From Macrobrachium rosenbergii (Eukaryota > Arthropoda > Malacostraca > Decapoda > Palaemonidae), in assembly GCF_040412425.1 (NCBI RefSeq), contig NC_089744.1:32994243-33058242 (forward strand): a stretch of 64,000 nt of DNA, given 5' to 3'. Each line of letters starts with the position of its first letter. Within the stretch, counting starts at the first letter, position 1. Both the position numbers and the translations under genes were made by a program. Shown here in pieces: positions 21,186 to 36,597 of the stretch. The notes under the pieces are model-generated. The model ran no database searches. It was given only the letters and a program-made list of their open reading frames with translations, and had not been told where the DNA came from.

Positions 21186-22737
21186 GAACAAGTAAAGTAT
21201 TACCTAATGCTGTATGAGCGGCAGCCCATGAAACTTTAATAACGGGCCAACGGTGGCCAGGCCTATTTCACTGCCAGACACACTATTATGGTTAACCTTA
21301 ACCTAAAAGAAGATAAAAATTACTGAGGCTAGAGGGGAGGGCTGCAATCTGGTATGTTTGATGACTTGAGAGTAGTTTTTAAGATATGAGGGTGGACAGA
21401 AAAAAGTGTGGACAGAATAAATTCAGATGGACAAACAATGCCAGCACAATAGTTTTCTTTTCAGAAAACTATAAAGTAAATAGCCTATACACACAAACAA
21501 TGGATGGTTAACATTTCAGTTGGCAATTGGTGGGGTAAAAGTTCATCTCCAGTCCGAACTCCAACTCCACATGAGGGTTAGTACCATACTAAACAGTGAT
21601 TCATCTACACTGTTTCGCCATGTTTAATACTTGGTCCTGGGGGGTCAAATGTATTTTGCTGTGTTTAGTACTTGCCCCTGGGGGATCAAATATCCCTAAA
21701 TGCATTCTGCAAAATTGAAACCTTAGAAAAAATCCTAAATCATTTGCATGCATTTTATTTTTTATTGTGAAAAAATATTAGTTTGCAAGAATTATGTATA
21801 CAGAATATTTTTTTCATTTTTCTATGAAGATTCAAAAGATATAATAAAAAATTGAGTGGGGGGTGTTCGGACCAGAAACGAACATTATCCACTGGCAGGA
21901 CTCGGGCCCCAGTGGTAGTCTGCAGCTTAAACAAAACTGCTTAAACGTCAAGTGAGTAACAATAGCCTACATAAACACGTCCACACCCAACAACAACTGA
22001 ATAATAGGTGATAACTTGCACTTACAACAGTTGAGGGGGGATTCCCTATTTGCCTCCTTACCATCAACCTTCAGTGACCTTTTCCTGCTCACGCCGAGGG
22101 ATACACCTTCACAAAAGGTGGTTTGTATTTCCATATGAACAAACTGTGTTCCCACACAGGCCTGCATACAGCCTAACCCAACCTGAGAGTTGTTGGTTCC
22201 CCCACCCTGATCTCCAGTGCCATAATTCATACGTATGTAATAATGTATCCTATCGTTTAAAGTCATAAATTTGCAAAAATCCCCCTTAGGCCTTGAAACC
22301 TTTCACCTCTCAAAATATCTTTCAGTATTTCATTACTGATAAATCAAGTCTCGCACTGTGTATGGGCTAGTAACAAAATTTACCTCCAAACTTCATATAA
22401 ACAACTAGCCTACCATAGCCTATCCTGTCTTGATAGTAACCACATCACAAGGAATCATAAAGCATTATTTCGTTAAAGAATAACCATTTTGAATTACCAG
22501 GCAAATGGCAGAACAAACCTTTGTTGACGCTGACGACTGTGATTTCACTGGCCAATCATTGGGAAAATATGGAAGGATTCAAAGGAAACATTCGGATCTT
22601 AACTTTACGACGTTGGCGTGATTTCACGGGCGTTTGAAGACTGGGAACGTCCTCCAGACACTGGTCCAGCTTGTCAGATTGTTTTTATTATTTTCAAAAG
22701 TTTTCGTACCAATGTACTGAGAGGCTAAAAGAAAAAA
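21186..22737. other. Unique-looking DNA right of DIRS copy A
   Basis: No gene is supported. 21575-21720 contains two direct versions of a 'tgtttagtacttg(g)cccctgggggatcaaatat' motif that is related to the arms of the palindrome at 29081-29690. 22480-22737 is less AT-rich and may be a promoter or 5' UTR for the small ORF that follows. Confidence 0.4.
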
Positions 22738-22926
22738 ATGTCGTACATTCGAGGGTTAATGCAGTGTTATTTCATGATATTTTTACGTGAAATGCAAACT
22801 GTTCTCGAGAAACTCAGACAGATGTATCGTATCTGTTCCTTTGAGTGTAGTTCGGCTTCCGGTGAGATATTGCTGTTCGACGTCTGGTCAGTGTTAGGTT
22901 TCATTATCTTCATTGCACGTCGTTAA
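22738..22926 (+). CDS. Hypothetical 62-residue protein with a C-terminal hydrophobic segment
   Basis: ATG at 22738 sits in an A-rich context (GAAAAAAATG). The 62-codon frame ends at TAA 22924-22926. The product starts MSYIRGLMQCYFMIFLREMQ, has a short amphipathic stretch (VLEKLRQMYR) and ends LFDVWSVLGFIIFIARR, a possible membrane anchor with a basic tail. I do not recognise it. Support is only the start context, the composition and the lack of repeats around it; it could be a chance ORF or an exon. Confidence 0.25.
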   Translation: MSYIRGLMQCYFMIFLREMQTVLEKLRQMYRICSFECSSASGEILLFDVWSVLGFIIFIARR

Positions 22927-23517
22927 ACATATTCTGTTAATGTTTTTACTTTAATAATAAGCTAATGGAGCGTACTCTATCAAGTGGAGAGTCAATTAAT
23001 CTCAGAGTTGTCCTATCAATCAAAACTTGAAACCTTCTTAGTAAATGGGGTAGATGAAAAGGGTTTGGACATGTCCTTCACACAATACGGGAACAAAGTG
23101 CGTGATATTGTAATTTGTTAGCTAGGCTCAATTTGGAAGACGTCACTTACTTGGATGAGAGACGCGAGATGGCAAGCTGGAGATCTTTGGAAGTGAAAGC
23201 CCAGGGAAGGCATGAGTAAGAGAATTTCACAAAAGCCCTCTAGAGGCGATGCTATTCCTAACATACCTATGAGGTGATTGCAGTTCTTTTTTCCATTTTC
23301 ATTCAATTTCTTTGTAAACTCGTTCTAACTCATCCTTTGTTGTAATTTTTCCTCACCTCTAGATTGCAGGATTCTTGTTTATTGCTCTCCCATTAGTCCT
23401 ATGTCTCACTATGTCTCAGTGTAAATGGCTTAATACTTCACCTTCTTCACTTATCCTTGCATTTTTTAGATGAATATCCATGTTGGACAGCATTTTGAGA
23501 GGAGGGTAATAGCTCCA

Positions 23518-23519
<2 letters not shown>
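22927..23519. other. AT-rich DNA, no supported gene
   Basis: No splice-bounded frame or repeat was seen before the (TA)n run that starts at 23520. Confidence 0.4.
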
Positions 23520-23601
<82 letters not shown>

Positions 23602-23616
23602 GATAGATAGATAGAT
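23520..23616. repeat. (TA)n microsatellite followed by (TAGA)n
   Basis: About 75 bases of uninterrupted TA followed by four to five TAGA units (to about 23616). Confidence 0.95.
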
Positions 23617-23785
23617 GTAGTCCAAGGCAGGATTTGAATACAATCATTAGACGTTGCTATGGGTGCACTAACGCACTTTTACTATGAACATCTCGTGCGT
23701 GGGTTCAGTTTTTGCAAGATTTTGAGAAACTAGTCATTATGGCCATGAAAATACTAGGCTATATATAGTTGGTAAAAATGTCTAG

Positions 23786-23966
<181 letters not shown>

Positions 23967-24049
23967 CGTGTGTGGGTTTATTAAATGTTAATGCTGAAGT
24001 GATATCTAAATATTTTCGAAAACATTCCCATTACTTTCAAGGCGGAAGT

Positions 24050-24165
24050 TTTCAAGGAAAAACAAAACTGCTACTATGTTGTTCAATTTATTCATAGTAA
24101 AACCAGCAGCTGTTTCAGCCACTGACTTATGGCTTCTTCAGGGCTACACCAGTTTACACTGGAAC
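24050..24165 (-). ncRNA. Repeat-like segment with a hammerhead-ribozyme-like core
   Basis: On the minus strand CTGAAGA (24141-24135, matching the CUGANGA box) is followed by AGCC, a 10-base loop, GGCT (a perfect 4-bp helix II) and GAAA (24116-24113). These two boxes in this spacing define a hammerhead catalytic core, and such ribozymes are known in Penelope-like and other retroelements. Helix III is weak (CAGC with GCUG is only partly alignable), and I find no good helix I partner for the bases before CTGAAGA. It may therefore be a decayed ribozyme or a coincidence. Confidence 0.2.
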
Positions 24166-26700
24166 AACTCTTCAACAGATATGTGAATACAACCAAAAAA
24201 CTGATTGGAATAACGAAATTCTAAAATAAAAAAATTTAAAAAATTTTCAACTCAAATTTCACATTTCAGAAAAATATCTATCTCACCAGGACAGGATGTT
24301 TCTTTATTCACCTCGAGCTCCAATTAAAGGGAGCCCCAAACTTTTTCAACCATTCTGCATCGGCACAGTTTATCCTGAGAGGCTTTCATGCCTCCTTCGA
24401 ATCTTAAAAATGCAAACCACCCGGGGCCCAGACTCCCGTTGTGAAAAATGAGTGAATGGTATATGGGGTTTTGAGGGAAATAAATTAAAATCTTAGCGTG
24501 GAGAGACTGCAGGAATAGGCATACAGTATATGTAGGAGGAATTAAATACATTTAGTGGGCTAATGAAAAGAGAGGGGTCAGAAGAGACTATTGTGCAGCA
24601 GTGATGACTAATGTAGAGCAGGAAGATAAGAGAGAAAACATGAAAAAGAAAATATTTGTAAATTATTGCAAATACAGAGAAAGTTAGTTTAATGAGCAAT
24701 TGAACTTTAGATTAAAGACATAAATGGAGATATGATGTGTAAAGAGAATGCTGACTTACGTTCATGCAATTAATATACTTGGAGAAGTTGAATATGGAGG
24801 ATAAAAGATAGGTAAATCTGAGTGATACAAGATTATAAGATGTAAATCTGAGAAAGCTCGTAAATGTGGCTGTTGAAGACTTAAAGAGAGTAGTCCAGAA
24901 GTTGAATAACTGAAAGGCGCCATGAGTTGATGAAGATGCAGGTGAAATCTGCTTGTAAACACGTGGAAGTGCAATCGAGTAGTTGGCCAGGTGTTTGGGG
25001 TCGCGTAAACCCGGAATTATGTATGAAGAAAAGGTTTTTGATAAACTTTAATAAATATAAATGGAAAGGTAACATACGTGACTGCAAGTTTATGGGGGGG
25101 ACGACATTAAATGGTTATACATAAAATGCAGGATCTTGATTATGAGCTTTGACTAGGAGAGAGGTTTGTTTTGATAAGGTTGGCCATACAGATAAAATGG
25201 ATGAGCATGCAGTAGTTAAAGGGAGAACAACCACTTCCCATGAGCACATTCTTCAAATGTGGAACCTTTGAAAGTTCCCTTGTGTGGGAAAAGTCGAAAG
25301 AATTGTTTCTTATAACCCCTCTTTCTTTCTTCTTTTTTTTTTACTTTACTGGCTTGTAACCGTTGATCTTTGAGGAATTTTTTAGATTTATTACTATATT
25401 CGACAAATCTTTCAAAATCTGCCAGCACTAGTATTTGCTGTACCACTAATAGTGGCTGTTAATATAAAAACTACTCTTCAAATGTTTGCTGAGACAAAAG
25501 GGAGCTATATGAAAATACCCAGCATAGGCGAATACTTATTTAGTTTTATATTTTGGGGTAATGTGCTAATTGGGGATTTGTATCTACCCATATATCTACA
25601 AAAAAGTAGTCTGGCCATGGTAAAAGCTTTTAATTAATCAGCATTTTGTAAAACACTTGAAAAATATACAAAACGAATGGGGCAACATGCCTCAGTTCAC
25701 GCATTTCTCAAAAATTAAAAATATGATCATATCAAGGAGGAACGTGAAAGAAAAGAACTCCGGTACGAAATGGTAGGGAGAAAGGAACATTTGACGCCTG
25801 GAAGAAATTCATAGGTTAATTATCAAGTGTTCAAAAATACAATTAATAATTAGCTTAAGGAAAATACCAGAACTCTTCGCACTTCCTTCTTATCAAACTT
25901 ACTTTCACCTAGCATCCATAGCCTACCACAACATTTTCAGCCCTTCCTCGCCAACTTGAGATTTCATCTATCTTCACTTTCACGTCAAACAAATAACGGT
26001 CATATACACCTCTCGACACTTCTCTTCACCATTACACTGATCAGCTCGTGCTTCCATCTATTGTGTACTAATAGCCTACATGCTCTGACATACTGTTCAC
26101 GAGCTTTTCTCTTTCCTCAATATGCTTATGAATATTATTGTTTAAAATCCATGTTTTACCAACAATCAAGATCCTTTTCAAACATATTCGCCCAAGAATT
26201 TCTTCATTTTCATCTACACCAGGAAATCCATACCTACCTACAACGTCTTCTATTCCTCTGTCACGTGGACAACATTATCAACCTATCATCCTCCACGTTA
26301 GCCTGGCCAGGTTCTGAAATTGAGGAATAATATAAAAAAAAAAAGGCGAAAGGGATGTACAGAATAAAATTTTAACTTCATTATATACAATGTTATTGAA
26401 GATAACATTCATTGGCTTTAAAATCAAAACACAAACATAGAAGGGTTCCAGTCAGTTCATCGGTCTGTTCTTATATAACATACAAACATTACAAAACACC
26501 GTTACTTAATTATTTTACATTTGAACAGCGCGATGAAAGCTAATCGAAGCAATATGAGATGAAAAATCTACTACATCCTCGTTAGTGCAGGCTATCCACC
26601 AGCTACATTTGGAGGAAACAGAAAATTAGAAAGTATTGTGGAACTAATAAAAAGTTGATCAACAACCAAAAAGCCATCGAATTGAACGAAATGTGCATAT
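24166..26700. other. AT-rich DNA with no supported gene
   Basis: Contains only short frames, a poly-T stretch near 25330 and poly-A at about 26332-26344. The longest plus frame (25956-26330) is rich in Ser/Leu/Phe and has no recognisable motif, start context or splice boundary. Confidence 0.4.
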
Positions 26701-29690
<2,990 letters not shown>

Positions 29691-29691
<1 letters not shown>

Positions 29692-30965
29692 GTTACATTT
29701 TCTCTGGGTATGGAAAAATGAAATGATTATTGAATGTGAATTAGGCCTTGAGGACCACTTGCCCAGAACTAAATATGTAATAAATGCAACACCCAAGATG
29801 ACTTACCCTAGTTTTTTTTCTAAAACAAAGGGAAGGTTGCCATGAAAGCCTCAGTTGCAATAAGTTACTTTATTTCAAGCAGGGGAAATAAATCATGGCT
29901 GGTATGCAATCCAGCAAGACAAGTGCAAAACTAAAATTAAGACAAATCACAGTTAACTGGCTTTCAGAATGAAGGGAAATATTTACACATTTGTAAGGCA
30001 AAAGGGAGACCCTGACCCGTGAATACAAAGTCTCTATCTTGCAAACAGTTGCAGAAGCAGGTAGCTTGCTTATAGCAAGGTTTAATTAATTGTCTTCCGA
30101 GGTAACTTCTCACAGGTAGGTCGGTGGCAGAAACACAAGGGTACAAGCTAACACATCTCTGGAAATAGATTTCCCAGATGAGAATTCGTGCATGGGAGAT
30201 TCTCTCACTTGCAATGATCTATCACCATGGAGGGGTCATTAATTCTATGTCACTGAGCAAATGATTATCTCATTAATAACTTAATTCATTTAGGGAACAC
30301 ACACATTAGTAATTCATTAATATCAGCAAAGGATTTACTTCGGGAGATGATGTGAAAAAAGGAAATGAGAGAATTAGTGAGAGGAACAGTATACTGGTAC
30401 TCGATTGTTAATTTCAGACCTACCGGGCAATCCCAATTGCAAGTGCACTTTGCAAAGATAATCAGATGATCCACAGTCTTCCATTAACAAATGAAGGGAC
30501 TGCTTGTAGTCTGGGTCGCTTGTAACCCCATACCAGTGTGGCAGCTTGCCAAGACAAAGATATGGCCCGAGATTCAGGACGTGGCAGGCCAGCGGTTATG
30601 CCTGTATGAGGGTTGAGCGGGAACTGATTTTCTCTCGGCCCCTCTTTGGGCTGTTGGTCATCTATAGGCCCTCAGCCCACGGAAGTGGTGAGTCTCAAGA
30701 AGCGGCAAACAGTCCTGTAAAAACAATTAAGAACCAGCAAAAATGAGAGCACAGGGATATAGGTCTTAGGACACGGACTACTAGTATGCCTGTTCCCCAA
30801 GGAATCACTTACTCTGACTTTACTTGACTTGACCTTTTCCGAGACTACCCGAAAACTCCCCACTGGCAGGTCAGTCCATGGGCCTACCTATCACCTCTGG
30901 TCTTAGCTTTTCTATTCGAGGAGAATCCATCTTTATGGATTCTTGGAAAAGTGGCAGATGTGGCG

Positions 30966-30966
<1 letters not shown>
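29691..30966. other. Non-coding DNA, possibly part of an old LTR element
   Basis: No protein motif is recognised. On the minus strand this lies downstream of a primer-binding-site-like sequence at about 31085-31100, so it could be the interior of a degraded LTR element, but I found no matching LTR pair. Confidence 0.3.

Positions 30967-31050
<84 letters not shown>
30967..31050. repeat. (TA)n microsatellite
   Basis: About 84 bases of uninterrupted TA, followed by the short palindrome GTGGTGAAA...TTTCACCAC (31051-31076). Confidence 0.95.
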
Positions 31051-31053
<3 letters not shown>

Positions 31054-31381
31054 GTGAAAAATTACGCATTTCACCACCTTGTTGGGCCCTGGGCGCCAAA
31101 AACCACGTTGTCTTTCCTGATTACACATGGGGACAGGAGATCATACCTCGATCTCGTCTGGATGGCCCTGTTGCTTGACTTGCACGTGTCCAGTTGGTGG
31201 GAAAGTAACAATTACGCATCATTGAATGCTAATTAACGAAGCACCTGTGAGGGTGAATCTTATTTTTCTAAGTAACGTCATAAGTAATAAGTAAGTATGT
31301 GAAATCTGAGCCTCGTTGGATAAGGCATTCTAATACACAAATTGGCACAGCCAGAGAATGTTCCCGCCCTCCTCGAATGAC

Positions 31382-31507
31382 TATAAAGAGTGAGAGCAGG
31401 CTCAGATGACCGGCCCTCCAGTCCAGGACATCACAGAGATAACTTGCAAGGTGTAAGCGCTACGAGGTTCTTTGTTATATCACCCTTCCTATGGTACAGC
31501 AAGCAAG
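31382..31507 (+). promoter_or_regulatory. Possible core promoter and 5' non-coding exon
   Basis: TATAAAG at 31382-31388 is followed about 30 bases later by a pyrimidine-rich CTCCAGTCC (possible initiator), a moderately G+C-rich stretch, and CAAGCAAG followed by GTAGGATAAGT, a usable splice donor (GT at 31508). No coding start is visible in the exon. Each part is common by chance; the order and spacing are the only support. It could also be an LTR promoter. Confidence 0.2.
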
Positions 31508-31925
31508 GTAGGATAAGTAATTGAATTCTCTAATGTGTCCACAGAGGTTTAATTGTAAGTTATTTCAAACCGGTAGTATATATTTAAAAGTGAATTTCCT
31601 TTCTATTCGAGTGTGGTAATTGATATTTTGAGTAACATAACGATGCCTGTGTCGGCTTCACGTGTGCTGTGTGATTGGTTTTGCTATTGTGATATTATTT
31701 GGCTGGGAGAATTCTATTGTGATCATGCATCCATTAGTGATGAGTACTGGTATGTAAATAATTGTTTAAATAAAGTAGTTTTTTAAGTCAACATTTTAAA
31801 AACTGTAGTTTTATTGAGCCTTCCCTAGATTGTAGACGTTCTCATCATCCTTCACAATCCTGTAGCTAATATCATCAGCAAGAAGCAGTGCGTTATGGTT
31901 AAATTTCACAATATATATATGTATA

Positions 31926-32309
31926 TGTAAAGTCCCCGCTCAATGCATTCTCTGTAGAGAACATCCCGTTTTCTGCGGTCCCTTCACATCGACCTAAGGT
32001 CGATCGGGATAGATATTTATCACCATAATTGTAAATTGTATATATGTTGTCTTTCCAAAGAATCATGCTTTATGTACAAGTAACGAGTTATTCATGTTAT
32101 GTGTCAGACATTATTGATCACTGTTTTTTCTGTATGAACCTGTCCTGTTTTTGTAAGAAATTAGTTTGACATCAGGTTACCTGTAAATCTTTGTACCAGG
32201 GGTCTTTGCGAACTATGTAGACGTCCGCATCCCGCTTTATAAGCAGCTCGCTTCATCAATAAACTAGCAGTACTTATCTTCCTACTCATTATTTTGCACC
32301 TCTCTCACA
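31926..32309 (+). repeat. Gypsy-1 5' LTR
   Basis: Starts TGTAAAGTCCCC and ends CTCTCACA, giving the TG...CA ends expected of an LTR. Just after it (32311) comes TGGTGACCCC, a tRNA-primer site starting with TGG. The end of the LTR contains AATAAA (about 32261) as a possible polyadenylation signal. Confidence 0.9.
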
Positions 32310-32545
32310 GTGGTGACCCCTCAAGTGGTTTCCGGAAGCCATTAACGGACCAAAATAGCAACTGTCTTGGCCCAATGAACCTAATCTACAACCCTAACGG
32401 ACTAACTACAGCACTCTAACAAAGCGTTCGGGCATTAACCGACCCTCGTTGGCAGGTCACCAGCGTCATTAGTGGACCCACACGGCACGCTCCCCCAGGG
32501 TGTATTGGCGCGAGCATTCCCTCACACTAAAAGTGAGAGCACGAA

Positions 32546-33447
32546 ATGAGCATGGACGCAGACATTCCCAACCACGTACAAATTACAGCGAACCTCTTGG
32601 AGGCAGACACCTCCCTCTCACAACCCCCTCCCGTGTGCACCTCCACATTGGTACCACCGCCCCATACGATGACTCCCCTGACGGACCAACCAAAGAAGGC
32701 CCTTAACATAAGGCTGCCGCCATTCACCAAGGAGAATGCAGCGTCCTGGTTCTACAGGGTTGAGGGGCAATTCAGAATAGCAGGCCTAACGGATGAGGTG
32801 TTGAAGGTGGACATCACCACTAATGCCCTCCCGGATGAAATATATAAGAAGATAGCCCCTTGGTTGATGACATCGGGCCCTGCCACCTTCCAAGAACTGA
32901 AATCCACTCTCATTGAGACCTGCTCCCTGCTGGTCTCCGAGAGAGCTGCCCGCGCCCTCGACCTCAACCCCCGGCAGGAGGGAAACCTCTTGGAAGTGTG
33001 GCACACCCTTCAGGACCTCCTCCTCCTCCCCGAGACTGACAGCAGTGGCAGGCACAAAGAAATCAGTTTGTCGAGGGAGATCTTCCTGCAGCAGCTACTG
33101 CCGGAGGTCCATTGGCAGATCACAGACGCTTACACCCTGCTGGTCGAGGACCTAATCAGTTGGTGCAGCAGCTGATGGATTCCACAAAGGCGGCCAAGCG
33201 GGCAACCACGCCCACACACTCTGCCAACTGCCTCCTGCCGGAGGACCCCACCACGGAGCCCATCAACTCCATAGAGCAGAAAAGGCCGTACCACCAGCAG
33301 AAGAGGAAGGGGCTGGGGCTTTGCTACTTCCACCGGAGGTTCGGGAGAGCTGCCAGGAGTTGCGAAGCCCCCTGCCCTTTCTTCCCTTCAAAAAACGGAG
33401 GAGGCAGCAGTCAACACCACAGGCCGCCGTGGCAGCAGCAGCAATAA
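32546..33447 (+). pseudogene. Gypsy-1 gag, one frameshift
   Basis: ATG at 32546. The capsid-like part contains LPPFTKENAASWFYRVEGQF and IAPWLMTSGPATFQELKSTL, the pattern common in arthropod gypsy gag. A single missing base near 33150 (after LVED) shifts the frame; the rest continues to 33447 in the next frame with NQLVQQLMDSTKAAKRATT and a Cys/His segment LCYFHRRFGRAARSCEAPC, a degenerate zinc-knuckle-like motif of this gypsy group. The product would be the RNA-packaging structural protein. Confidence 0.8.
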
Positions 33448-33504
33448 CACCCAGGGGCCCCCTACCATTAGGGGTTCTACGTCCGCGACACAATCTCCGG
33501 CAGG

Positions 33505-33972
33505 ATGATGTTGGTCGACACTGGAGCCATGCGTTCGGTGTTTCTGCCTTCGGGAGAGGACCGCAGACGCCTGCCGGACCAGACTGCCTGCCTGACGGCC
33601 GCAAATGGGTCCCCCATACTCTCCTGTGGCACCAAGCTCCTGTCGATCTCCATCCTTGGCCGGAGGTACAACTGGAAGTTCATCATTGCAGACGTCAGGA
33701 CTCCACTCCTGGGGGCGGACTTCCTCGCCCACTTCACTCTAGCAGTTGACGTCAGCCGCAAACGCCTGCTGGACACCCAGTCCTGCCAGTCCCTGCCCTT
33801 GTCGCCAGGCCCCAGAGAGCCCAACATCTGTTCCATCGCGCCCCACCAGTACGGTTCCCTCCTGAAGGAGTTCCCGGAGGTCTTCAAAGCCGAGCTCTGC
33901 CAGATGCCCAGGACTCCTGCCAAACACGGGATGTACCACTACATCAAGATGAAGGCCCCCCGACGCACGTGA
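33505..33972 (+). pseudogene. Gypsy-1 protease and start of RT region
   Basis: MMLVDTGAMRSVFLPS contains the aspartic protease active site D-T-G, and TPLLGADFLAHF is the second conserved block. The frame continues to PEVFKAELCQMP, the linker before RT, and ends after a 1-base error in a C run at about 33950-33957. Confidence 0.85.
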
Positions 33973-36506
33973 AGTTCCGACGGCTTCCCCCACAGCGCCT
34001 GCAGGAGACCAAAAAGGCCTTCACTGAGATGGAAAGGATGGGCATATGCAAAAAGGCTCCCAGCCAATGGGCTTCCCCTCTTCACGTGGTGCAGAAAGCG
34101 GACGGCACCTGGAGGCCCTGCAGCGACTACAGACGGCTCAACCTGGCAACAGAGCCCGACCACTACCCTCTGCCGAACATGCAGGACCTGATGGCCTTTT
34201 TCCATGGGGCCAGAATATTCTCCAAAATGGACCTACTAAAGTCTTATTTTCAGGTACCAGTAGCGCCGGAGGACATCCCCAAAACCACCATCGTCACGCC
34301 CTTCGGGTCCTACGTCTTTGCCTTCTCCACCTTCGTCCTGAGGAACACGGGTGCGACCTTCCAGAGATTGATGGACAGCATCCTGGGGGACCTGGACTTC
34401 TGCACCTGCTACGTCGACGATATCCTAATCTTTTCCAGATCCCTGGAGGAACACCTGCGACACATCCGGAAGGTCCTGCAGCGCCTGCAGGAAAGTGGCC
34501 TCGTTGTCAGGTTTGACAAATGCACCTTCGGCGTCGAGAAGGTGGAGTTCCTGGGCCATGAGATATCCCCAGATGGCATCCGCCCAATGTCGTTGAAAAT
34601 CAAAGCCATCGAGAAGTTCCCCACCCCTACCTCCATCAGGTCCGTACAAGAATTCCTCGGGATGGTCAACCACTACAGAAGATTCATCCCGGGGATTGCT
34701 CACACCATGGCCCCCCAGACGGAGGTCCTCAAGGGACGTCCAAAGACCTTAGTGTGGGGGCCCGACCAGCGGAAGGCTTTCCTCCTGACAAAGGCCGCCC
34801 TTGACAAAGCAACATCTTTGGCCCACCAGGACCCCAGCGCTCCCTTCCAGCTGACGACGGACGCCAGCAACGTTGCCTGCAGAGCAGTCCTGGAGCAGGT
34901 CATCAGAGGGACCCCCCAGCCCATCGCCTTCTTCAGTAGGAGGCTAAACCCCATTGAGTCCCGCTACAACACCTTTGAACGGGAACTCTTCGCAGCATAC
35001 CAGGCGGTACGGCACTTCAAGTTCCTCCTGGAGGGGATGCCCTTCACAATTTGGACCAACCACCAGCCGCTGGTCCACACCTTCACAAAGCTGGGGGACG
35101 CATGGTCCTCTAGGCAGCAGCGGCACCTCACAGCCATCGCAGAGTTCACCTGCACCATTAAATACCTCCCCGGCAGGAAGAACCCGGTAGCTGACACCCG
35201 CTCGAGGATTGATATCAATTCAGTACAGCTCAGGATCAATTACGAGGACCTCGCCCGCGAACAAGCTGCTGACCCTGAGACCCCAGCCTACTGTACAGCC
35301 GTCACATCGCTGAAGTGGAAGGATGTGCCCTTCGGCTCTGGAGGATCAACATTACTGAGCGATGTCAGTACCGGACACCCCCGCCCCATGGTACCCGCCT
35401 CCAGACGTCGGCTGGTCTTCGACATCATCCATGGCCTATCCCACCCCTCCGGAAGGACAACAGCCAGGCTGCTGACAGAGAAGTTCGTCTGGCATGGCAT
35501 ACAGAAAGAAGCGACAGCCTGGGCAAGACAGTGTATTCATTGTCAGGCAAGCAAAGTGGTACGGCACACCGAATCAAGAGTGGGCAAATTCCCCCAGTCA
35601 AAGAGATGCTTTGGGCACATCTAAGTCGACATAGTGGGTCCTCTTCCCCCATCAGGAGGAGCCAGATACCTTCTGACAGTCATAGACCGCTCCACCAGGT
35701 GGCCCGAAGCTACGGCCATGGAAGAAGCTGCCTCCAGTGCACGTGCAGAATCCCTCCTCTCCAGCTGGATCAGCCGGTTCGGTGTCCCAGACGACATAAC
35801 AACAGACAGGGGACCTGCTTTCCTGTCTGAGCTGTGGACCACCCTGGCACGCCTAATAGGGACCACTCACCACAGCACCACCGCCTACAACCCCACAGCC
35901 AATGGAATGGTAGAAAGGTTCCACAGGTCTCTGAAGGCGTCCATCATGGCTCGTTGCTCCACCGAAAACTGGAAGTACCAGCTGCCCTGGGTCCTCCTCA
36001 GTTGAGGACCCCCCAGAGCCAACAGCGACCCCTCCTCAGCGGAAGAAGTCTATGGGGAGACTCTGGTAGTCCTGGGGGAACTCGTCGCAGAGGACAGGGA
36101 CGACATAGGGATGCAGAGGCTCCATGACAGGGTTGGAAAGTTCGCCCCTGCCAAAGGACATCACCAACAGGACGTCTCCCTTCATGCCCCCCGGCTGTCC
36201 TCCGCCACCCATGTCTTAGTCAGGGACGATGCTGTACACCCACCCTTGACGAGACCCTACAGAGGACTTTTCCTTGTACTGGAAAGGAACAAGAAGGCAT
36301 TCCGAATATCCATCCATGGGCAGGGAGACTGGTTATCAATAGATTTTCTTAAACCTGCATTCCTGGAAGAGGATGTGGCAGCCCCTCAGGCAACCCCGAG
36401 CACAGGAAGGAGGCGTGGGCGTCCCCGGAAAACCCAGAAACCAGACAGAAAGGCACCCCAACAAACCGCTACAGAGGACACCAGGGAAGGCGACCACCCT
36501 CTCTAG
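33969..36506 (+). pseudogene. Gypsy-1 pol: RT, RNase H, integrase
   Basis: One frame carries everything. RT: VVQKADGTWRPCSDYRRLN, FSKMDLLKSYFQVPV, and the YVDDILIF active site with both Asp. RNase H: LTTDASN, FERELFAAYQAV, TNHQPLV and NPVADTRSR. Integrase: H-x-H and C-x2-C zinc site (HGLSHPSGRTTARLL ... CIHCQASKV), then the catalytic Asp in VDIVGPLPPSGG, Asp in TTDRGPAF and Glu in NPTANGMVERFHRS. Stops at 35622-35624 (between FGHI and VDIVG) and 36003-36005 interrupt an otherwise continuous frame. The tail ends at 36506 after a basic RRRGRPRKTQKP segment. Absence of a chromodomain is typical of many arthropod gypsy elements. Confidence 0.92.
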
Positions 36507-36597
36507 TTGACATTGAGAAAGCGAGGCCCCCTTCGTCGCCCCAGCAGATACCTGGTTTAATCAGACGTTGCCTCCGTCTTGGAGGGTGGGGGAGTAT

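Noticed and set aside
21967..22266. 99-codon minus-strand frame with Cys residues
   Set aside because: No recognisable motif, no splice signals, and an equally long plus-strand frame overlaps it.
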